The notes under the pieces were generated by a model. That model did no database searches and was not told the origin of the DNA. It worked only from the letters and a program-made list of their open reading frames with translations. DNA of 37,726 nucleotides from Lutibaculum baratangense AMV1 (GTDB lineage: Bacteria > Pseudomonadota > Alphaproteobacteria > Rhizobiales > Tepidamorphaceae), in assembly GCF_000496075.1 (NCBI RefSeq), contig NZ_AWXZ01000036.1, forward strand, positions 1-37,726. Direction: 5' to 3'. Below are positions 25,571-33,660 of the stretch, piece after piece. The position numbers were made by a program, and so were the translations under genes. Each line of letters begins with the position of its first letter. The first letter of the stretch is position 1.

Positions 25571-26968
25571 ATGACGATCACCACCCGACGCGGACTGCTT
25601 CAGGCGACGGCGGCTGCCGGCGTCGTCGCGATGGTGCCGAGACTGGCGCTCGGCCAGGCGACCAGCGATGTCCTGGAACTCGCCGCCGAACGGACGACCC
25701 TGCCGCTCTACCCGGGCGTGCCCTCGGAGCTTTGGACCTATAACGGCGTCGCGCCCGGCCCCGAGATCCGCGTGCGAAAAGGCGAGCGGGTGAAGGTGCG
25801 CCTCACCAACCGGCTCGATGAGCCGACCTCGATCCATTGGCACGGCATCCGCATCGACAATGCGATGGACGGCGTGCCGGACTTGACCCAGGCGCCCGTG
25901 CCGCCGGGCGGCACATTCGACTACGACTTCGTCGCCCCCGACGCCGGAACTTTCTGGTACCACGCGCACACCAGGAGCTGGGACCAGGTGGCTCGCGGGC
26001 TCTATGGACCCCTGATCGTCGAGGAGGACGAGCCGGTCTTCGACCGTGAGCATGATCTCACGCTCGTCTTCGACGACTGGCGGCTCGACGGAAGCGACGC
26101 ACTAGACACGGCGAGTCTCGGAAGCCTGGCCGAATGGGCGCACGGCGGGCGGCTCGGCAACTGGCTGACCGTGAACGGCACCTCCGTGCCGGAGTACACG
26201 CTGCGCGCCGGGGAGGCCTACAGGCTTCGCCTCGTCAACGCCGCGAACGCGCGGATCATGGCGTTCGACCCAGACAGCTTCGGCGGGTTGGTGCTCGCCT
26301 ATGACGGGCAGGCCGTGCCGGAGCCTGCGCGGCTCGGCTACGCCCCGTTGCTGCTTGGGCCGGCGCAGCGGGTCGACCTCCTCGTGCGCCCGGGGCGCGG
26401 CGGTTCCTTCTCCATCGCCGAAGTTTCGGGCGGCGCGGGCGTCGAGGCGGTGCGCTTCGTGGTGGAGGGTGACGCAACGGCCAGCCAGGACCTGGTGCGG
26501 CTCGTCCCGAATGCGATCCCCGAACCCGATCTCGAGAAGGCCCGGCAGGTCCGGCTCGACATGAGAGGCGGTGCCATGGCCGACATCGGCGACGCCGTCC
26601 ACAAGGGCGAGCCGCTGGTGGGGGAGGCGTTCCGGCGGACGAGGCAGGTCTGGGCCTTCAACGGGGTGGCGAACCTCGCGGAGGAGCCGCTCTTCTCGGC
26701 GGCAGGCGGCGAGAGCATCGTCGTGGAGGTGCACAATGCGACGGTCTTCCCGCACGCGATGCACGTCCACGGCCATCACTTCCGCGTCGTGGAGCGATCG
26801 GGCAGCACCGTCGACGAGGGCGCGCCGTGGCGCGACACATTCCTGATCGGTCCGCGACAGACGACGAAAATCGCGTTCGTGGCGGACAATCCGGGCAAGT
26901 GGCTTCTTCACTGCCACATGCTCGAACACGCCGCCGCAGGCATGACGACCTGGTTCGAGGTGGTCTAG
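25571..26968 (+). CDS. Tat-exported multicopper oxidase (second)
   Basis: The 465-residue protein has a Tat signal (TTRRGLLQATAAAGVVA) and the three-domain laccase-like fold. Copper motifs are HWHGIRI, WYHAHT, HAMHVHGHHF and HCHMLEHAAAGM with type-1 Cys, His and Met. It lacks the long Met-rich loop of the other oxidase, so its substrate may be organic or Cu(I)/Mn(II). It resembles the CumA/SufI-like small laccase group. AGGAGA lies about 10 bases before the ATG. It is transcribed alone, divergent from the Cys/His-rich gene and convergent with the TVP38-like gene, the two stop codons being 3 bases apart. Confidence 0.92.
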   Translation: MTITTRRGLLQATAAAGVVAMVPRLALGQATSDVLELAAERTTLPLYPGVPSELWTYNGVAPGPEIRVRKGERVKVRLTNRLDEPTSIHWHGIRIDNAMDGVPDLTQAPVPPGGTFDYDFVAPDAGTFWYHAHTRSWDQVARGLYGPLIVEEDEPVFDREHDLTLVFDDWRLDGSDALDTASLGSLAEWAHGGRLGNWLTVNGTSVPEYTLRAGEAYRLRLVNAANARIMAFDPDSFGGLVLAYDGQAVPEPARLGYAPLLLGPAQRVDLLVRPGRGGSFSIAEVSGGAGVEAVRFVVEGDATASQDLVRLVPNAIPEPDLEKARQVRLDMRGGAMADIGDAVHKGEPLVGEAFRRTRQVWAFNGVANLAEEPLFSAAGGESIVVEVHNATVFPHAMHVHGHHFRVVERSGSTVDEGAPWRDTFLIGPRQTTKIAFVADNPGKWLLHCHMLEHAAAGMTTWFEVV

Positions 26969-26971
26969 GCG

Positions 26972-27679
26972 TCAGCGGAGCCCTACCGCACGCCCCAGCG
27001 CCTCCCGGCAACGGTGCGGCAGGCTCTTCCACATCAGCGGCAGGAGCGTGATGGCGCCCAGCGCGAGAACCGTCAGGCCCACCCGCCTCAGGTCGCCGGA
27101 TCCGAGTTCGTCGCCGAAATGGGCGAGGAGGAAGCTTGCCGGCAGGATGCCCGCGAGTGTCGCCACGGCGAAGCGCCACAGCTTCAGTGGCGTCGCTCCG
27201 GCGGCGTAGCTGATCACGTCGAAGGACAGGAAGGGCAGGAGGCGGCTCGCGAAGACGGCGGCCATCAGCGCGTTCTGGGAGTGCAGGAAGCGGTCGAAGA
27301 ACGTCGCCGAAGACTGCCGGGCCAACAAGCCTGCGAGACCCGGTCCCCCGACGAATCGGGCGAGGCCGAATGCGATCAACGCCCCCGTCTCTGAACCGAT
27401 CGCGACCCACAGCGTGCCCCACCAGTGGCCGTAGGCGGCCCCGGCCGCCAGGGCGATCGGTGCGCTGGGTATAGGGCTCATGACGATCGCCAGCGTCATC
27501 AGGGCGACGATCAGAAGTGGGCCGGCAGCGCCCAGGTCGCGGACGGTGTTCTTCAAGGTTTCGGTGTCGCCGACGCGCTCGATCAGCCCCGCATGGTCGA
27601 GCGTCAGGTAGCCGACGACGAGGAATGCGATGGCCGCGAGCCCGGCGAGAATTCGCACCCACGGCCATCTCCCTTCCAT
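26972..27679 (-). CDS. TVP38/TMEM64-family (DedA-like) membrane protein
   Basis: The 235-residue protein has about six hydrophobic segments and the VTT/SNARE-associated domain signature: SPIPSAPIALAAGAAYG, GSETGALIAFGLAR and the later FASRLLPFLSFDVISYAAG. Family members work in lipid scrambling or membrane homeostasis; the precise role is unknown. Its ATG overlaps the cytochrome c stop by one base (TGATG), so it is the last gene of a tightly coupled operon. TVP38-like proteins are often found with metal-resistance genes. Confidence 0.88.
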   Translation of the reverse strand: MEGRWPWVRILAGLAAIAFLVVGYLTLDHAGLIERVGDTETLKNTVRDLGAAGPLLIVALMTLAIVMSPIPSAPIALAAGAAYGHWWGTLWVAIGSETGALIAFGLARFVGGPGLAGLLARQSSATFFDRFLHSQNALMAAVFASRLLPFLSFDVISYAAGATPLKLWRFAVATLAGILPASFLLAHFGDELGSGDLRRVGLTVLALGAITLLPLMWKSLPHRCREALGRAVGLR

Positions 27680-28158
27680 CACTGCGACTTCATCTGCTCG
27701 TTCATCCGGTCGTGCCGCTGGCGGATCGCCGCCGGCCACTGCGCCTTGATGTAGGACAGCACGGAAATGATTTCCCCGTCGCTCAGGATGCCCCCGTAGG
27801 CAGGCATCCTCGTCTCGTAGCCCTCCAGGTTCGCAGCCTCCGCGACGCCGTGCTTCGTGATCCGGAACAGCAGGTCGTCGGGGTGGTGCCAGGTGTGACC
27901 CGTCTCGTCGTGGGGCGGGGCGGGCAGGAGCCCGTCCGGATCGCGCGTCTGCCAGTCGGGCTCGCCCTGCAGATCGGCCCCGTGGCACGAGGCACACTGG
28001 GCAGCGTAGACTTTAGCGCCGGCGGCCACCACCTGTGGGTCCCCGGGCCGCAAGAGGCTCGCAGGCTCGGGCTCCGGCCACAGCGCCCAAGCGCCGATCG
28101 CACCCGCGGCCGCGGCAATCGCCACGGCCGCGAGCGCCCGATTGCCGGTCGGCATCAT
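27679..28158 (-). CDS. Class I c-type cytochrome, membrane-anchored
   Basis: The 159-residue protein has an N-terminal signal anchor (about 8-27) and one heme c site, CASCH with Cys55, Cys58 and His59. A likely axial Met lies in ETRMPAYGG. A further HHPDDLLFRI motif fits the cytochrome c family seen beside copper-resistance oxidases. It would transfer electrons in the periplasm, perhaps from one of the multicopper oxidases' substrates or to a terminal oxidase. The gene is 16 bases after the DUF411 stop and couples to the TVP38-like gene. Confidence 0.9.
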   Translation of the reverse strand: MMPTGNRALAAVAIAAAAGAIGAWALWPEPEPASLLRPGDPQVVAAGAKVYAAQCASCHGADLQGEPDWQTRDPDGLLPAPPHDETGHTWHHPDDLLFRITKHGVAEAANLEGYETRMPAYGGILSDGEIISVLSYIKAQWPAAIRQRHDRMNEQMKSQ

Positions 28159-28174
28159 CGGCGGCTACCGGAGG

Positions 28175-28633
28175 TCACGTTCCCGCCTCGTAGAAGACGC
28201 GGGGCTGCTGCTCCGGGTCGGCGGAGAACGAATAGACCGTGTAGCGTGCGTCCTCGTCGTAGCCCATGCCGAGGGAACCTTGCGGCATTCCGGGCGTGGC
28301 TATGCCTCGCACGTCCGGGCGTTCGGCGAGGAGCTTGTCGAGCGCCTGAAGCGGCACATGGCCCTCGATCGCGTAGCCGTCGAGCATCGCGGTGTGGCAG
28401 GACTGCAGGTCGTCCGGCACGCCCACCTGCCGCTTCACCGGCGAGAGGTCCTCGAGATCCCGCGTCTCGACAGCATAGCCGGCATCCTGCAGCGCCTCCA
28501 TCCAGACCTCGCAGCAGCCGCACCACGGCGACTTGAACACGGTGATCTCCCTGGTCTCGGTCGCATGAGCCGATGACGCAGCCATCAGGAGACCGGCGGA
28601 GACGAGGAGGCCATTGAGGGTGAAGCGCGTCAT
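28175..28633 (-). CDS. DUF411-family exported metal-binding protein
   Basis: The 152-residue protein has a signal peptide (MTRFTLNGLLVSAGLLMAAS, cleavage near SAHA) and a DUF411 domain. This shows the SPWCGCCEVW motif with Cys38, Cys40 and Cys41, LQSCHTAM, and the GHVP and GIATPGMPQGS segments. DUF411 proteins are periplasmic copper-binding proteins of copper and silver operons. Its ATG overlaps the upstream DUF2933 stop as ATGA. Confidence 0.92.
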   Translation of the reverse strand: MTRFTLNGLLVSAGLLMAASSAHATETREITVFKSPWCGCCEVWMEALQDAGYAVETRDLEDLSPVKRQVGVPDDLQSCHTAMLDGYAIEGHVPLQALDKLLAERPDVRGIATPGMPQGSLGMGYDEDARYTVYSFSADPEQQPRVFYEAGT

Positions 28634-28908
28634 CGGGACTCTTCCTTCGTGTCGGAACCGCCGTGGCAGGACCTGCCCATCAGGCGGTGGAGGGCGAAAT
28701 GCATCGCAAGGCAGCCGAAGAGCGGCAATCCGAGCAGCAGCGTTTCGCTCAGCGCCTGGCCGGGCGGCGCGGAGTAGACGATGAAGCCTGCGCCGGCCAG
28801 CATGGCGAGGCAGCAGGCCCACATCATCCAGTGATGCATCTGGGCGGGTCGGACGGCACCCGCGGCCTTGGCAGGCGCGGCACCGGAATGTCTCGTCGTG
28901 TCTTTCAT
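28630..28908 (-). CDS. DUF2933-like small membrane protein
   Basis: The 92-residue protein has two hydrophobic segments around MMWACCLAMLAGAGFIVY and LLLGLPLFGCLAMHFALH, and a basic C-terminus with RSCHGG. The MHHWMMW lead and two-helix form are those of DUF2933 proteins common in copper-resistance clusters. Function is unknown; Cys, His and Met in membrane helices could contact copper. It overlaps the DUF411 gene. Confidence 0.8.
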   Translation of the reverse strand: MKDTTRHSGAAPAKAAGAVRPAQMHHWMMWACCLAMLAGAGFIVYSAPPGQALSETLLLGLPLFGCLAMHFALHRLMGRSCHGGSDTKEESR

Positions 28909-29083
28909 GGTGTTCCACCGTTCGTGGCGGCGTGCGCGATGTTCCTGCCGCCGGCACAGCCCCGGCCCCGATCGCCGTCTTGGAACGGCGGTCGGACATG
29001 GGGACGCCGAACATGAAGTCGCAACGCCGCCGGATCTGGAGATCTGGCGAGTGCGGCCGAGCGGGCCGCGAGCGGCGCGAGCG

Positions 29084-29422
29084 TCAGACGACCGGTGGGC
29101 GGAATGGCGTGAGAGGAACGGCCCCGTCGGCGCCGATGTCGGCGAGGGCGGTGATCGCTGACGGGTTCATCCGCCGGAGCGTGGACGTGCCCCAGACCGC
29201 GGGAGCGCAGTGAAAGCTGCAATGGTAACCGTCGGCGGCGTGGACCAGGCCGGTGCAGCAGCTATCGACGGCGGTGTCGGCATGACCTGCCGGTTCGGCG
29301 AGATGTACGTTATCGGCCGCAGCCGTCGCGTCCATGCCGGAGACATGGCCCGACGGGATCCAGCCGAAGCTGGATGTCACCGCGAGCATGAAGGCCAACA
29401 GGGCTGGCAGGACTCTCCGCAT
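29084..29422 (-). CDS. Small exported Cys/His-rich protein (112 aa), CopL-like in layout
   Basis: The protein has a signal peptide (MRRVLPALLAFMLAVTSSFG), a His-rich linker (HVSGMD, HLAEPAGHAD) and a Cys/His cluster (DSCCTGLVHAADGYHCSFHC). The C-terminal tail ends in Pro residues. It is not a named family that I can assign. Layout matches the 25148-25480 and 29548-29916 proteins, suggesting a small paralogous group at operon heads. It begins the DUF2933-DUF411-cytochrome-TVP38 unit after a 175-base gap in which I see no gene. It diverges from the 29548 gene. Confidence 0.68.
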   Translation of the reverse strand: MRRVLPALLAFMLAVTSSFGWIPSGHVSGMDATAAADNVHLAEPAGHADTAVDSCCTGLVHAADGYHCSFHCAPAVWGTSTLRRMNPSAITALADIGADGAVPLTPFRPPVV

Positions 29423-29458
29423 GCTTCCTCAATACGCCGTCACCATGCGACCGTGCAA

Positions 29459-29469
29459 TGTCCGGGACA
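29459..29469. promoter_or_regulatory. TGTCCGGGACA palindrome in a divergent promoter region
   Basis: A perfect 11-base palindrome lies midway in the 125-base region between the divergent Cys/His-rich genes. A weaker CCGT ... ACGG dyad surrounds it (29451-29475). It may be a regulator site for both directions. Confidence 0.4.
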
Positions 29470-29547
29470 CTACGGACTGCTCCCGACCTTGCGCGGCCGC
29501 GGTGAGTGCGCGACCCTCCTGTTCGATCATGCCATGGATGGCAGAGG

Positions 29548-29916
29548 ATGCAGCGGACCTCCCGACCGGCGAACTTCCGAATCCGAGGACCGCTTCAGCG
29601 TCTCTTCGGGGTGCTGGTCGGCCTTGCGTTTCTTCTCGCGGTCGCTCCGGTGCATGCCCACGCTCAGCCGTCCGCCGGGTCCGGCCCTTGTGCCGGGCAT
29701 GAAAGCACCTCGGCTCACGGGCATGGCTGCGCGCCACTGACCGAGCACGCCGGCTGCCTCGGGCATTCCGGCCATGCCACATGCTCCGCCTTCCTGCCGC
29801 CGGCATCCGTCGTTCTGACGAGGGACCGGTGCACCGCTCCCAGATCTGGCGCCTCGTCCCGAGCCCATCCCGACGTGATCTCCGCCCCTGCGGCGCCGCC
29901 TCCGAAGCTTGGTTGA
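29548..29916 (+). CDS. Small exported Cys/His-rich protein (122 aa)
   Basis: After a basic N-terminus the protein has a hydrophobic signal segment (LFGVLVGLAFLLAVAPVHAHA). The mature part is rich in His and Cys: GPCAGHESTSAHGHGCAP, then HAGCLGHSGHATCS. A Pro-rich tail follows (APAAPPPKLG). The ATG at 29548 is chosen because upstream codons look non-coding. It shares layout but little direct identity with the two minus-strand Cys/His proteins. A strong terminator follows 5 bases after its stop, so the EF-hand gene probably has its own promoter. Confidence 0.62.
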   Translation: MQRTSRPANFRIRGPLQRLFGVLVGLAFLLAVAPVHAHAQPSAGSGPCAGHESTSAHGHGCAPLTEHAGCLGHSGHATCSAFLPPASVVLTRDRCTAPRSGASSRAHPDVISAPAAPPPKLG

Positions 29917-29921
29917 CCAGG

Positions 29922-29943
29922 CCCCGGAAGTTCGCTTCCGGGG
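29922..29943 (+). terminator. Stem-loop with a TTCG tetraloop
   Basis: CCCCGGAAG-TTCG-CTTCCGGGG is a perfect 9-bp stem closed by an exceptionally stable UUCG loop. It begins 5 bases after the upstream stop codon. A short T-containing stretch (TCGTTCGATTT) follows, as in intrinsic terminators. Confidence 0.75.
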
Positions 29944-29965
29944 TCGTTCGATTTCGGACAGGCAG

Positions 29966-29986
29966 CGGTTCCGGCCGACGGAACCG
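29966..29986 (+). repeat. Second stem-loop in the EF-hand gene 5' region
   Basis: CGGTTCCG and CGGAACCG flank a 5-base loop (GCCGA), 30 bases before the EF-hand ATG. It may lie in the 5' untranslated RNA or be an operator. Confidence 0.45.
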
Positions 29987-30015
29987 GCCGCAAGACCATT
30001 TTCGAGGAGATCAAG

Positions 30016-30531
30016 ATGATCAAGCTTTCGACGCTTTCCCTTTCTGCCCTCGCGCTCGCCGCCGGGCTGGCGACGGCCCAGGCCCAGCAAGGGCAGACGA
30101 CGGGCCAGGGTTCGATGATGAACCAGCAGGGCCAGGGCATGATGCAGGACCAGCCGGGTCAGCAGGGCCCGCAGGGTGATGCCCGTTCCTATGGCGGCTG
30201 GGGCATGATGCCCTGGCACGGCGGGCGCGGCATGGGCCCGTGGATGATGGACGAGGAGAACTGGGGACGGGGCATGATGGGCCGCGGCTGGGGTCGAGGC
30301 GGCGGCTGGGGACCGGACATGATGGGTCCCGGCATGATGATGGGCGGCGGCATGATGGGGCCGCAGATGATGATCATCATGATGGACACCGACGGCGACG
30401 GGAAGCTGTCGCTCGAGGAGTTCCAGTCGATGCACGCCCGGATGTTCAACTATCTCGACGAGAACGGCGACGGCCAGCTCGAGATGGACGAGATGGGACC
30501 GCGCTGGAACCGCGGGAACGACGGGAACTAG
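30016..30531 (+). CDS. Exported Met-rich EF-hand protein
   Basis: The 171-residue protein has a signal peptide (about 1-23, ending ATAQA). It then has a long Met/Gly/Gln/Trp-rich region (about 28-120) with many MM pairs (GRGMMGRGWGRGGG, MMMGGGMMGPQMM). Two EF-hand loops follow near the C-terminus, DTDGDGKLSLEE and DENGDGQLEMDE. The Met-rich part probably binds Cu(I) in the periplasm and the EF-hands bind Ca2+. GAGGAG precedes the ATG by 7 bases. A strong stem-loop follows the gene. Similar proteins occur in copper-resistance regions, but the role is unproven. Confidence 0.88.
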   Translation: MIKLSTLSLSALALAAGLATAQAQQGQTTGQGSMMNQQGQGMMQDQPGQQGPQGDARSYGGWGMMPWHGGRGMGPWMMDEENWGRGMMGRGWGRGGGWGPDMMGPGMMMGGGMMGPQMMIIMMDTDGDGKLSLEEFQSMHARMFNYLDENGDGQLEMDEMGPRWNRGNDGN

Positions 30532-30544
30532 TTCGTCGCGATCC

Positions 30545-30577
30545 GGTGCGGGGCGGACCGGCGGTCCGCTCCGCACC
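30545..30577 (+). terminator. Strong stem-loop after the EF-hand gene
   Basis: A 15-bp stem with one mismatch (30545-30559 with 30563-30577) and a 3-base loop begins 13 bases past the stop codon. No U-tract follows. In the remaining stretch to 30842 I see no convincing gene or other site. Confidence 0.65.
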
Positions 30578-30842
30578 CTCCGAACCCTTCCCGTCGATCA
30601 GGCGCATTCCCGGTAGCGTTTCCGCCGCTGTTACCGCTGCCCGACGAGAGATTCGGTCGTAGCCGCCGACATCTCCGCCATCGAGCCGCGGGTCCGAGCA
30701 CCAGTCGGTGACCGTGAAGCACGGGTTCTTTTGAGTTCGGTCAAGGCGATGCCGGCATGTCGGAACGACCATCGACCGAAGCGGCATGATCGGGCTCGGC
30801 ACGCCCGCCCCGGCCCCGGACTGCCCAATCGGAGCGAGAGCG

Positions 30843-31496
30843 ATGCTTCCGTTCGACCGCACGCAGTTCCTCGACGTCTTTGCCGCCTATAACGCGGCGT
30901 TGTGGCCTGCAGTGATCGCTGCCTATGCCTTGGCGGTGATCGCCCTCGTGGCGGGGCTCCGGAAAGCAAACCACGCCGTGAGCCTGCCGTTCTGGATCCT
31001 TTCGGCCATGTGGGCCTGGACCGGGATCGCCTATCACCTCGTCCACTTCTCGGAGATCAATCCTCTGGCGCGCGCCTTCGGCATCGCCTTTCTGGCTCAG
31101 GCCGGCCTGTTCGCTGTATGGGCGGTACGATTGTCGGGGCGGTATGTTCTCAAGCCGACCGGTGCGGGTGCCGCGGTTGGCTATTTCCTGATTCTCTACG
31201 CCGCCTTTCTCTATCCGCTCATCGGCATTGTTCTGGGGCACGAACTTGCTCAGGTGCCGATGTTCGGCGTGACGCCGTGCCCCCTGACGATCTTCACCTT
31301 CGGCGTCCTGTTGCTCATCGCACCGAATCCACCTTTCTGGCTATTCTCAATCCCGGTCCTGTGGGCCTTCATCGGAGGGAGCGCCGCATTCCTCCTCGGG
31401 ATCCCGCAGGACTGGATGCTGCCCTTCTCGGCGATCGCGGCCCTCGTCCTCCTCCGGCCGCGGACCCGGACCTTCCGAGCGGGAAAGGCGGTGTAG
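30843..31496 (+). CDS. DUF6064-family integral membrane protein
   Basis: The 217-residue protein starts MLPFDRTQFLDVFAAYN, which matches the DUF6064 N-terminus, and has about six to seven hydrophobic segments. Conserved-looking parts are AYHLVHFSEINPLA and the central MFGVTPCPLTIFTFG. Function is unknown. The ATG at 30843 follows GGAGCGAGA. An open frame from 30786 is rejected because that part is not conserved-looking. It stands alone between the copper block and the MFS gene. Confidence 0.85.
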   Translation: MLPFDRTQFLDVFAAYNAALWPAVIAAYALAVIALVAGLRKANHAVSLPFWILSAMWAWTGIAYHLVHFSEINPLARAFGIAFLAQAGLFAVWAVRLSGRYVLKPTGAGAAVGYFLILYAAFLYPLIGIVLGHELAQVPMFGVTPCPLTIFTFGVLLLIAPNPPFWLFSIPVLWAFIGGSAAFLLGIPQDWMLPFSAIAALVLLRPRTRTFRAGKAV

Positions 31497-31562
31497 CGTC
31501 AGGCCTCCGGCCGCCACAGGAGGCTGCGCGGCGATCGACTCTATGGCGCTCCGCGACCTCGA

Positions 31563-32936
31563 TCAGGCCTTCGGCCACACAGGGTGGTGGTCGTCGATCA
31601 CGAAGACATGGGCGTGGCGCATCGGCTTGTGCCGGTGGCCGTGGCGGTGCGGCTCGTCGCCCTCGTGCCCCTCGTGCGCGTGCTGGTGATGCTCGTCGTG
31701 GACGTGCGGGTGGTCGTGCCACATCTCCGGATGCTCGTGCTCGATGACGTCCGGGTCGAGGCTCGGCCACACCGCCAGGGCCGCGCCCGCACCGATCAGG
31801 GCACCGACCGCCATGACCACGAAGGCGACGTCGAGACCGAGGCTCGCTCCAATCCAGCCGGCCACGGGATAGGCGACGAGCCAGCAGGCGTGCGACAGCG
31901 CGAACTGCGCGGAGAAGAGCGCCGGACGATCCTCTGCGCGCGAGGATCGCCGCAGGAGGAGGCCCGACGGCGTCAGGATCAGCGAGGCGCCGGCGCCGAG
32001 GAGGGCCCATAGGGCGAGCGCCATCGCGACGGGGGGCTGCGCGAAGGCGACGAGGAGGACCGCGCCGAGCATGACGGCGCCCGCAACCATCGCCGTGCGC
32101 GCCACGATGCGGTCGAGCAGGCGCGGCAGGATCAGGGCGACGACCATCGAGCCGAGGCCGTAGGCGGCGAGGAACATCGCGACGTCGCGGTCTGTGCCCC
32201 CGACAACCTCGCGGACGTAGACGACCGTGTTGACGATCACCATCGCGCCCGCCGAGGAGACGGCAAAGCTGAGCGCGAGGAGCCCGCGCAACCGCGGCGT
32301 CGCGAGATAGATGCGGATGCCGCGCGTGATGCGACGGTAAATGCCGCCCTCATGCGCCACGGCCCTGGCGGCCGGAAGCGCGACGGACACGACCAGCGCC
32401 GCGGAGGCGAGGAAGCCGAGCGTCGTGCCGATGAAAAGCCAGTGATAGCTGATGATCGTCAGGAGCAGCCCCGCGAGCAGCGGGCTGAGGAGCGACTCCA
32501 GGTCGTAGGCGAGCCGCGAGAGCGACAGCGCGTTCGTGTATTCCTTCTCGTCCGGCAGGATGTCGGGAATCGTCGCCTGGAAGGTCGGCGTGAAGGCCGC
32601 CGAGAAGGACTGGAAGGCGAAGACGAGGACGTAGATCTGCCAGATCTCCGTCACGAAGGGCAGGAGCAGCACGAGCGACGCACGACACAGGTCGAGGCCG
32701 ACGAGGAAGCTCCGCCGCGGCACGCGGTCGGCGAAGGCGCCCGCGATCGGAGCGATGCCGACATAGGCGACCATCTTCAACGCCAGCGCCGTCCCTAGCA
32801 CCGCGCCCGCGTTCTCTCCAGCGAGGTCGTAGGCGAGGAGGCCGAGGGCGACGGTGGTGAGGCCGGTGCCGATGAGGGAGAGAACCTGCGCAGCGAACAG
32901 GTGGCGGTAGGTGCGATGGGCGAGAACCTGGAGCAT
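31563..32936 (-). CDS. MFS exporter with a His-rich C-terminal tail, probable Ni/Co resistance
   Basis: The 457-residue protein has twelve hydrophobic segments with MFS motifs (GAFADRVPRRSF between helices 2 and 3; RSSRAEDRPALFSAQ mid-protein). A C-terminal His-rich tail (about 400-455) includes HEHPEMWHDHPHVHDEHH and HRHGHRHKPMRHAH. Such tails are found in NreB-like nickel exporters and suggest Ni/Co binding. Its role may parallel DmeF elsewhere in the window, although its substrate is not proven. No neighbouring regulator is seen. Confidence 0.85.
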   Translation of the reverse strand: MLQVLAHRTYRHLFAAQVLSLIGTGLTTVALGLLAYDLAGENAGAVLGTALALKMVAYVGIAPIAGAFADRVPRRSFLVGLDLCRASLVLLLPFVTEIWQIYVLVFAFQSFSAAFTPTFQATIPDILPDEKEYTNALSLSRLAYDLESLLSPLLAGLLLTIISYHWLFIGTTLGFLASAALVVSVALPAARAVAHEGGIYRRITRGIRIYLATPRLRGLLALSFAVSSAGAMVIVNTVVYVREVVGGTDRDVAMFLAAYGLGSMVVALILPRLLDRIVARTAMVAGAVMLGAVLLVAFAQPPVAMALALWALLGAGASLILTPSGLLLRRSSRAEDRPALFSAQFALSHACWLVAYPVAGWIGASLGLDVAFVVMAVGALIGAGAALAVWPSLDPDVIEHEHPEMWHDHPHVHDEHHQHAHEGHEGDEPHRHGHRHKPMRHAHVFVIDDHHPVWPKA

Positions 32937-33023
32937 GGGCGCCTTCTAGCGCCATCATCTCGCACAGGGAAGACTGACTTCAGTCGAGTTCGGAGTAGGG
33001 CTTGGGAACCGGGCTTGGGTATC

Positions 33024-33660
33024 TAAGAGTCGGTCTCGAAACTCATGATGCCCGGGCCAGCCTTCGTGCGAGGAGCATGACGGAGGCGGCGTGGAGGAAG
33101 GCTTCTGCCGAGGCGATCGACGCCTCGAAATCCTTCGCGAGCCGGCGGTTGCGGTTGAGCCAGGCGAACAGGCGTTCGACCACCCAGCGCCGCGGATGCA
33201 CGGCGAAGCCGACCTGCTCGGGATGCTTGCGCATGATCTCGATGGTGATGGAGGTCGCCTCGGCGACGCGGTCGCCGCCGTAGGCGCTGTCGGCAAAGTC
33301 ACGCTCGACGAAGGGGAAGGACCTCCGCGAGGCCTTCAGCAGAGGCACCGCGCCATCGCGGTCCTGGGTCGCGGCTGTGTGGGCCTGCAGCACGAGCGGG
33401 CGCCCATCGGTATCGACCATGGCGTGCCGTTTGCGGCCCTTGATCTTCTTGCCGGCGTCGTGGCCGCGAGGGCCGCCGGCCTCCGTTGTCTTGACGCTCT
33501 GACTGTCGATCACCGCCGCGGAGGGGCTCGCTTCACGGCCGGTCCGCTCGCGGTCGCGCATCATGAGGTGGTGGTTCATCGTCGCGAAGACGCCGTCGTC
33601 GCGCAGCCGCATGAACCAGCGATAGACCGTGGACTGCGAATTCCGCTCCGGTTCAGCCCG
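33024..33660 (-). mobile_element. IS5-type insertion element remnant
   Basis: The left edge carries a likely terminal repeat (TAAGAGTCGGTCTCGAAAC) just outside the transposase stop. The opposite end is missing: family similarity stops near 33642 and another gene's DNA follows. The element has therefore lost its 5' part and second terminal repeat. Confidence 0.65.
33043..33650 (-). pseudogene. IS5-family transposase, N-terminally truncated
   Basis: The frame from about 33642 to 33043 encodes about 200 residues of an IS5-type DDE transposase. It has AAVIDSQSVKT with the first D, KGRKRHAMVDTDG, FADSAYGG with the second D and WVVERLFAWLNRNRRL with the E. The family's N-terminal 90-100 residues and its start codon are missing. 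The frame continues upstream into unrelated DNA that belongs to a PAS-like gene on the same strand, so any product would be chimeric. It is almost certainly inactive. Confidence 0.75.

Noticed and set aside
28909-29083. A possible small gene between DUF2933 and the Cys/His-rich gene
   Set aside because: Frames there are Arg/Pro-rich shadows without a ribosome site.
29481-29500. Possible CueR-type site (GACCTTGC)
   Set aside because: Only one half-site is present; no matching inverted GCAAGGTC arm at the expected spacing.
30578-30842. Minus-strand frame reading CFTVTDWCSDPRLDGG
   Set aside because: It has no recognisable domain or start signal and spans a hairpin; more likely chance or an unidentifiable scrap.
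31620-31760. Second CAC/GTG-rich repetitive tract
   Set aside because: It encodes the His-rich tail of the MFS exporter.
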